From Anaerolineales bacterium (GTDB taxonomy: Bacteria > Chloroflexota > Anaerolineae > Promineifilales > Promineifilaceae), in NCBI GenBank assembly GCA_020432595.1, contig JAGQGA010000305.1:1-6664 (forward strand): a stretch of DNA of 6,664 nt. The letters run 5' to 3'. The notes under the pieces were generated by a model that saw only the letters and a program-made list of their open reading frames with translations, had not been told where the DNA came from and made no database searches. Of this stretch, positions 6,049-6,664 are shown piece after piece. Position 1 is the stretch's first letter; every line of letters starts with the position of its first letter. The position numbers and the translations under genes were made by a program.

Positions 6049-6138
6049 ATGAACGAGTTTTTTGTATCTATTCTCCTTCTCAACCTTCTTGTCCTCGTCC
6101 TTATTATTAACTATAAGGATGTAATGAATGTTGGGTAA
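6049..6138 (+). CDS. Branched-chain amino acid leader peptide of the ilv attenuator
   Basis: A 29-residue peptide with core ILLLNLLVLVLII (residues 8-20), in which 12 of 13 are Ile, Leu or Val; 15 of all 29 residues are. This is the make-up of leader peptides before ilv operons in other bacteria, where a ribosome short of Leu, Val or Ile stalls and lets transcription continue. It lies upstream of an intrinsic terminator and of ilvB. The core codons are mostly CTC, CTT, GTC and ATT. The ribosome site is weak: TAAGG at 6026-6030 is 18 nt from ATG 6049 but 6 nt from an in-frame TTG at 6037, so the true start may be TTG 6037 or 6040, or the message may be nearly leaderless. The peptide itself need have no function beyond being translated. 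I see no strong competing reading of this frame. Confidence 0.8.
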   Translation: MNEFFVSILLLNLLVLVLIINYKDVMNVG

Positions 6139-6193
6139 ACGAACTGGATGCTGATTGAATAAAATGCACACAAACCGCCCAACAGGGCGGTTT
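6079..6193 (+). promoter_or_regulatory. Alternative RNA pairings of the ilv attenuator
   Basis: Four segments can pair in exclusive ways. Segment 1 is CTCAAC (6079-6084, in the Leu-rich codons); segment 2 is TGTTGGG (6129-6135, the last codons of the leader peptide); segment 3 includes CCCAACA (6178-6184, inner 5' arm and loop of the terminator); segment 4 is GGGCGGTTT (6185-6193). Pair 1:2 is 6 bp with one G-T, pair 2:3 is 7 bp, pair 3:4 is the 9-bp terminator. A ribosome stalled in the Leu/Val/Ile codons covers segment 1 and frees 2 to pair with 3, blocking termination; one that reaches the stop at 6136-6138 covers 2 and lets 3:4 form. Confidence 0.65.
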
Positions 6194-6197
6194 TTTT
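6172..6197 (+). terminator. ilv attenuator terminator
   Basis: Arms AAACCGCCC (6172-6180) and GGGCGGTTT (6185-6193), a perfect 9-bp stem with tetraloop AACA, followed by T's to 6197. It starts 34 nt after the leader peptide stop codon, the usual position for a translation-coupled attenuator. Confidence 0.85.
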
Positions 6198-6343
6198 GTT
6201 TGGGCGGATATAAGGGAATGAATAAGTTTTTCTTTCAGGGGATGAATAGGATAGCAATGAGTGAGCGAAACGGCCGTTTTGCCACCCCTTGCGCCATTAC
6301 CCCTTTCCACCCCAACCAAACCACCCCCATCCCCTGTGTATTG
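6198..6343 (+). other. Non-coding stretch between the two ilvB terminators
   Basis: The left part to 6268 is G- and A-rich, and the right part (6281-6335) is very C-rich, about 32 C to 3 G in 55 nt, with little scope for secondary structure; the iterated palindrome sits at the border. A C-over-G tract of this kind can serve as a rho loading site. A second GGGCGG lies at 6202-6207, just after the attenuator T-run. An open frame crosses this stretch but has no proper ribosome site and ends inside the next terminator, so I do not call it a gene. Confidence 0.4.
6269..6278. repeat. AACGGCCGTT iterated palindrome, copy 5 (intergenic)
   Basis: Exact palindrome (12 bp with flanking A and T) outside any gene. 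The 120 nt to the left count G34/C16 and the 120 nt to the right G15/C44. This copy shows that the word and its skew switch do not depend on coding. Confidence 0.8.
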
Positions 6344-6380
6344 AGGGCAGAAAACAAATGATTTGTTTTCTGCCCTTTTT
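6344..6380 (+). terminator. Second terminator 54 nt before ilvB
   Basis: A near-perfect palindrome centred on G6360: AGGGCAGAAAACAAAT (6344-6359) pairs with ATTTGTTTTCTGCCCT (6361-6376), then T's to 6380. In RNA the top would open into a loop of about 5-7 nt. The GC-rich base with a T-run is typical of an intrinsic terminator. Standing between the attenuator and ilvB, it would have to be passed, or be conditional, for the leader promoter to reach the gene. Confidence 0.8.
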
Positions 6381-6388
6381 ATTTGCCG

Positions 6389-6405
6389 AACTCTTTCCAA
6401 GAGTT
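6389..6405 (+). promoter_or_regulatory. Short perfect dyad upstream of the ilvB ribosome site
   Basis: AACTCTT (6389-6395) and AAGAGTT (6399-6405) around TCC. It could be a repressor operator or a small hairpin in the mRNA. TTGCCG (6383-6388) stands before it, but no matching -10 follows, so a promoter here is weakly supported. Confidence 0.35.
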
Positions 6406-6417
6406 AATTTCTATGCC

Positions 6418-6423
6418 AAGGAG
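6418..6423 (+). promoter_or_regulatory. ilvB ribosome binding site
   Basis: AAGGAG lies 11 nt before ATG 6435, slightly long but good. An ATG at 6413 is out of frame with ilvB. Confidence 0.75.
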
Positions 6424-6434
6424 CAAGAAAGATT

Positions 6435-6664
6435 ATGAGTGAGATTAAAACGGGTGCAGAAATTATGTGGGAATGCCTCGTTCGTGAAGGAGTCAAAGTT
6501 GTTTTTGGCTACCCCGGCGGAGCCATCATGCCTGCCTACGATGCGATGCTTGATTTCGATATTCACCACGTGTTGGTGCGCCATGAACAGGGAGCCACCC
6601 ACATGGCCGACGGCTATGCCCGCGCCACAGGCAAAGTGGGCGTTGCTATCGCTACTTCCGGCCC
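6435..6664 (+). CDS. ilvB: Acetolactate synthase large (catalytic) subunit, 3' partial
   Basis: The first 76 residues of acetohydroxyacid synthase, the ThDP- and FAD-dependent enzyme that joins two pyruvates, or pyruvate and 2-oxobutyrate, in the first common step of Val, Leu and Ile synthesis. The N-terminal ThDP-binding domain is plain: [16 protein letters not shown] (residues 23-38), then [20 protein letters not shown], where E51 is the catalytic glutamate that activates the cofactor. The gene runs off the window, and ilvN and ilvC would be expected beyond it. The start is supported by the ribosome site and by alignment with the family's usual N-terminus. The leader peptide rich in Leu, Val and Ile upstream fits its role. 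Other ThDP enzymes such as oxalyl-CoA decarboxylase share parts of these motifs, but the match and the leader favour ilvB. Confidence 0.93.
   Translation, partial: MSEIKTGAEIMWECLVREGVKVVFGYPGGAIMPAYDAMLDFDIHHVLVRHEQGATHMADGYARATGKVGVAIATSG

Noticed and set aside
6128..6154. Eight-codon frame from ATG 6128 with AAGGA at 6115-6119 as an alternative leader peptide
   Set aside because: The ribosome site is good, but the peptide (MLGKRTGC) holds no run of Ile, Leu or Val; the frame at 6049 explains the context much better. It might still be translated.
6155..6361. Open frame of 68 residues between the two terminators before ilvB
   Set aside because: It begins before and runs through the attenuator hairpin, lacks a proper ribosome site, ends inside the second terminator and has a Pro/Thr-rich tail explained by the C-rich tract.
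1..6664. tRNA, rRNA, CRISPR arrays, transposases or phage genes
   Set aside because: Looked for on both strands; nothing in the window has the needed repeats, folds or protein motifs.

Overview
The window is one 6.66 kb stretch in which every supported gene reads left to right. It looks like a free-living bacterium of middling to high GC. I lean towards Chloroflexota (Anaerolineae-like), because of the soluble REC-GAF-PAS kinases, the long PucR-type regulator and the general style of the sequence. That assignment is an impression from family knowledge; nothing in the window proves it.

Layout. (1) Bases 2-973 are the 3' part of a 2-oxo acid dehydrogenase E2 acyltransferase gene, followed by a 13-bp inverted repeat (978-1017). 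(2) Bases 1175-1888 encode an OmpR/PhoB-type response regulator with a good extended -10 promoter and a strong ribosome site. (3) A promoter-like pair at 1893-1920 starts a roughly 100-nt leader that ends in a 17-bp terminator hairpin only 14 nt before the next start codon. (4) Bases 2031-4061 encode a soluble REC-GAF-PAS-HisKA-HATPase hybrid kinase, followed 25 nt later by a PucR/CdaR-type regulator (4087-5736). (5) Bases 5737-6434 hold no large gene but are dense with control signals: a promoter plus terminator that could make a short RNA (about 5820-5899), then a promoter, a 29-residue leader peptide and an attenuator hairpin, then a C-rich tract and a second terminator. (6) Bases 6435-6664 are the start of ilvB, the acetolactate synthase large subunit, cut by the window edge.

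Best finding in gene control: the short frame at 6049-6138 encodes a peptide whose core is almost entirely Ile, Leu and Val (12 of 13 residues), just upstream of ilvB. The RNA around it has the full set of mutually exclusive pairings of a classical translation-coupled attenuator: segment 1:2, segment 2:3 (antiterminator) and segment 3:4 (terminator).

Best finding in DNA structure: the 10-bp palindrome AACGGCCGTT occurs five times exactly (a sixth copy is 9/10), where about 0.006 would be expected by chance. At four of the five exact copies the + strand changes from G-rich on the left to C-rich on the right. Because the word is its own reverse complement, the same rule holds on both strands. 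This resembles a highly iterated palindrome tied to a strand-asymmetric process, and I know of no description of it.

How the parts may work together: the response regulator, the hybrid kinase and the PucR protein form a soluble signalling cluster with no membrane segments. The kinase has its own receiver at the N-terminus, so it may be driven by another kinase and pass phosphate to the neighbouring DNA-binding regulator. Their targets are not visible here. The branched-chain amino acid gene downstream seems to be controlled separately, by its own leader.
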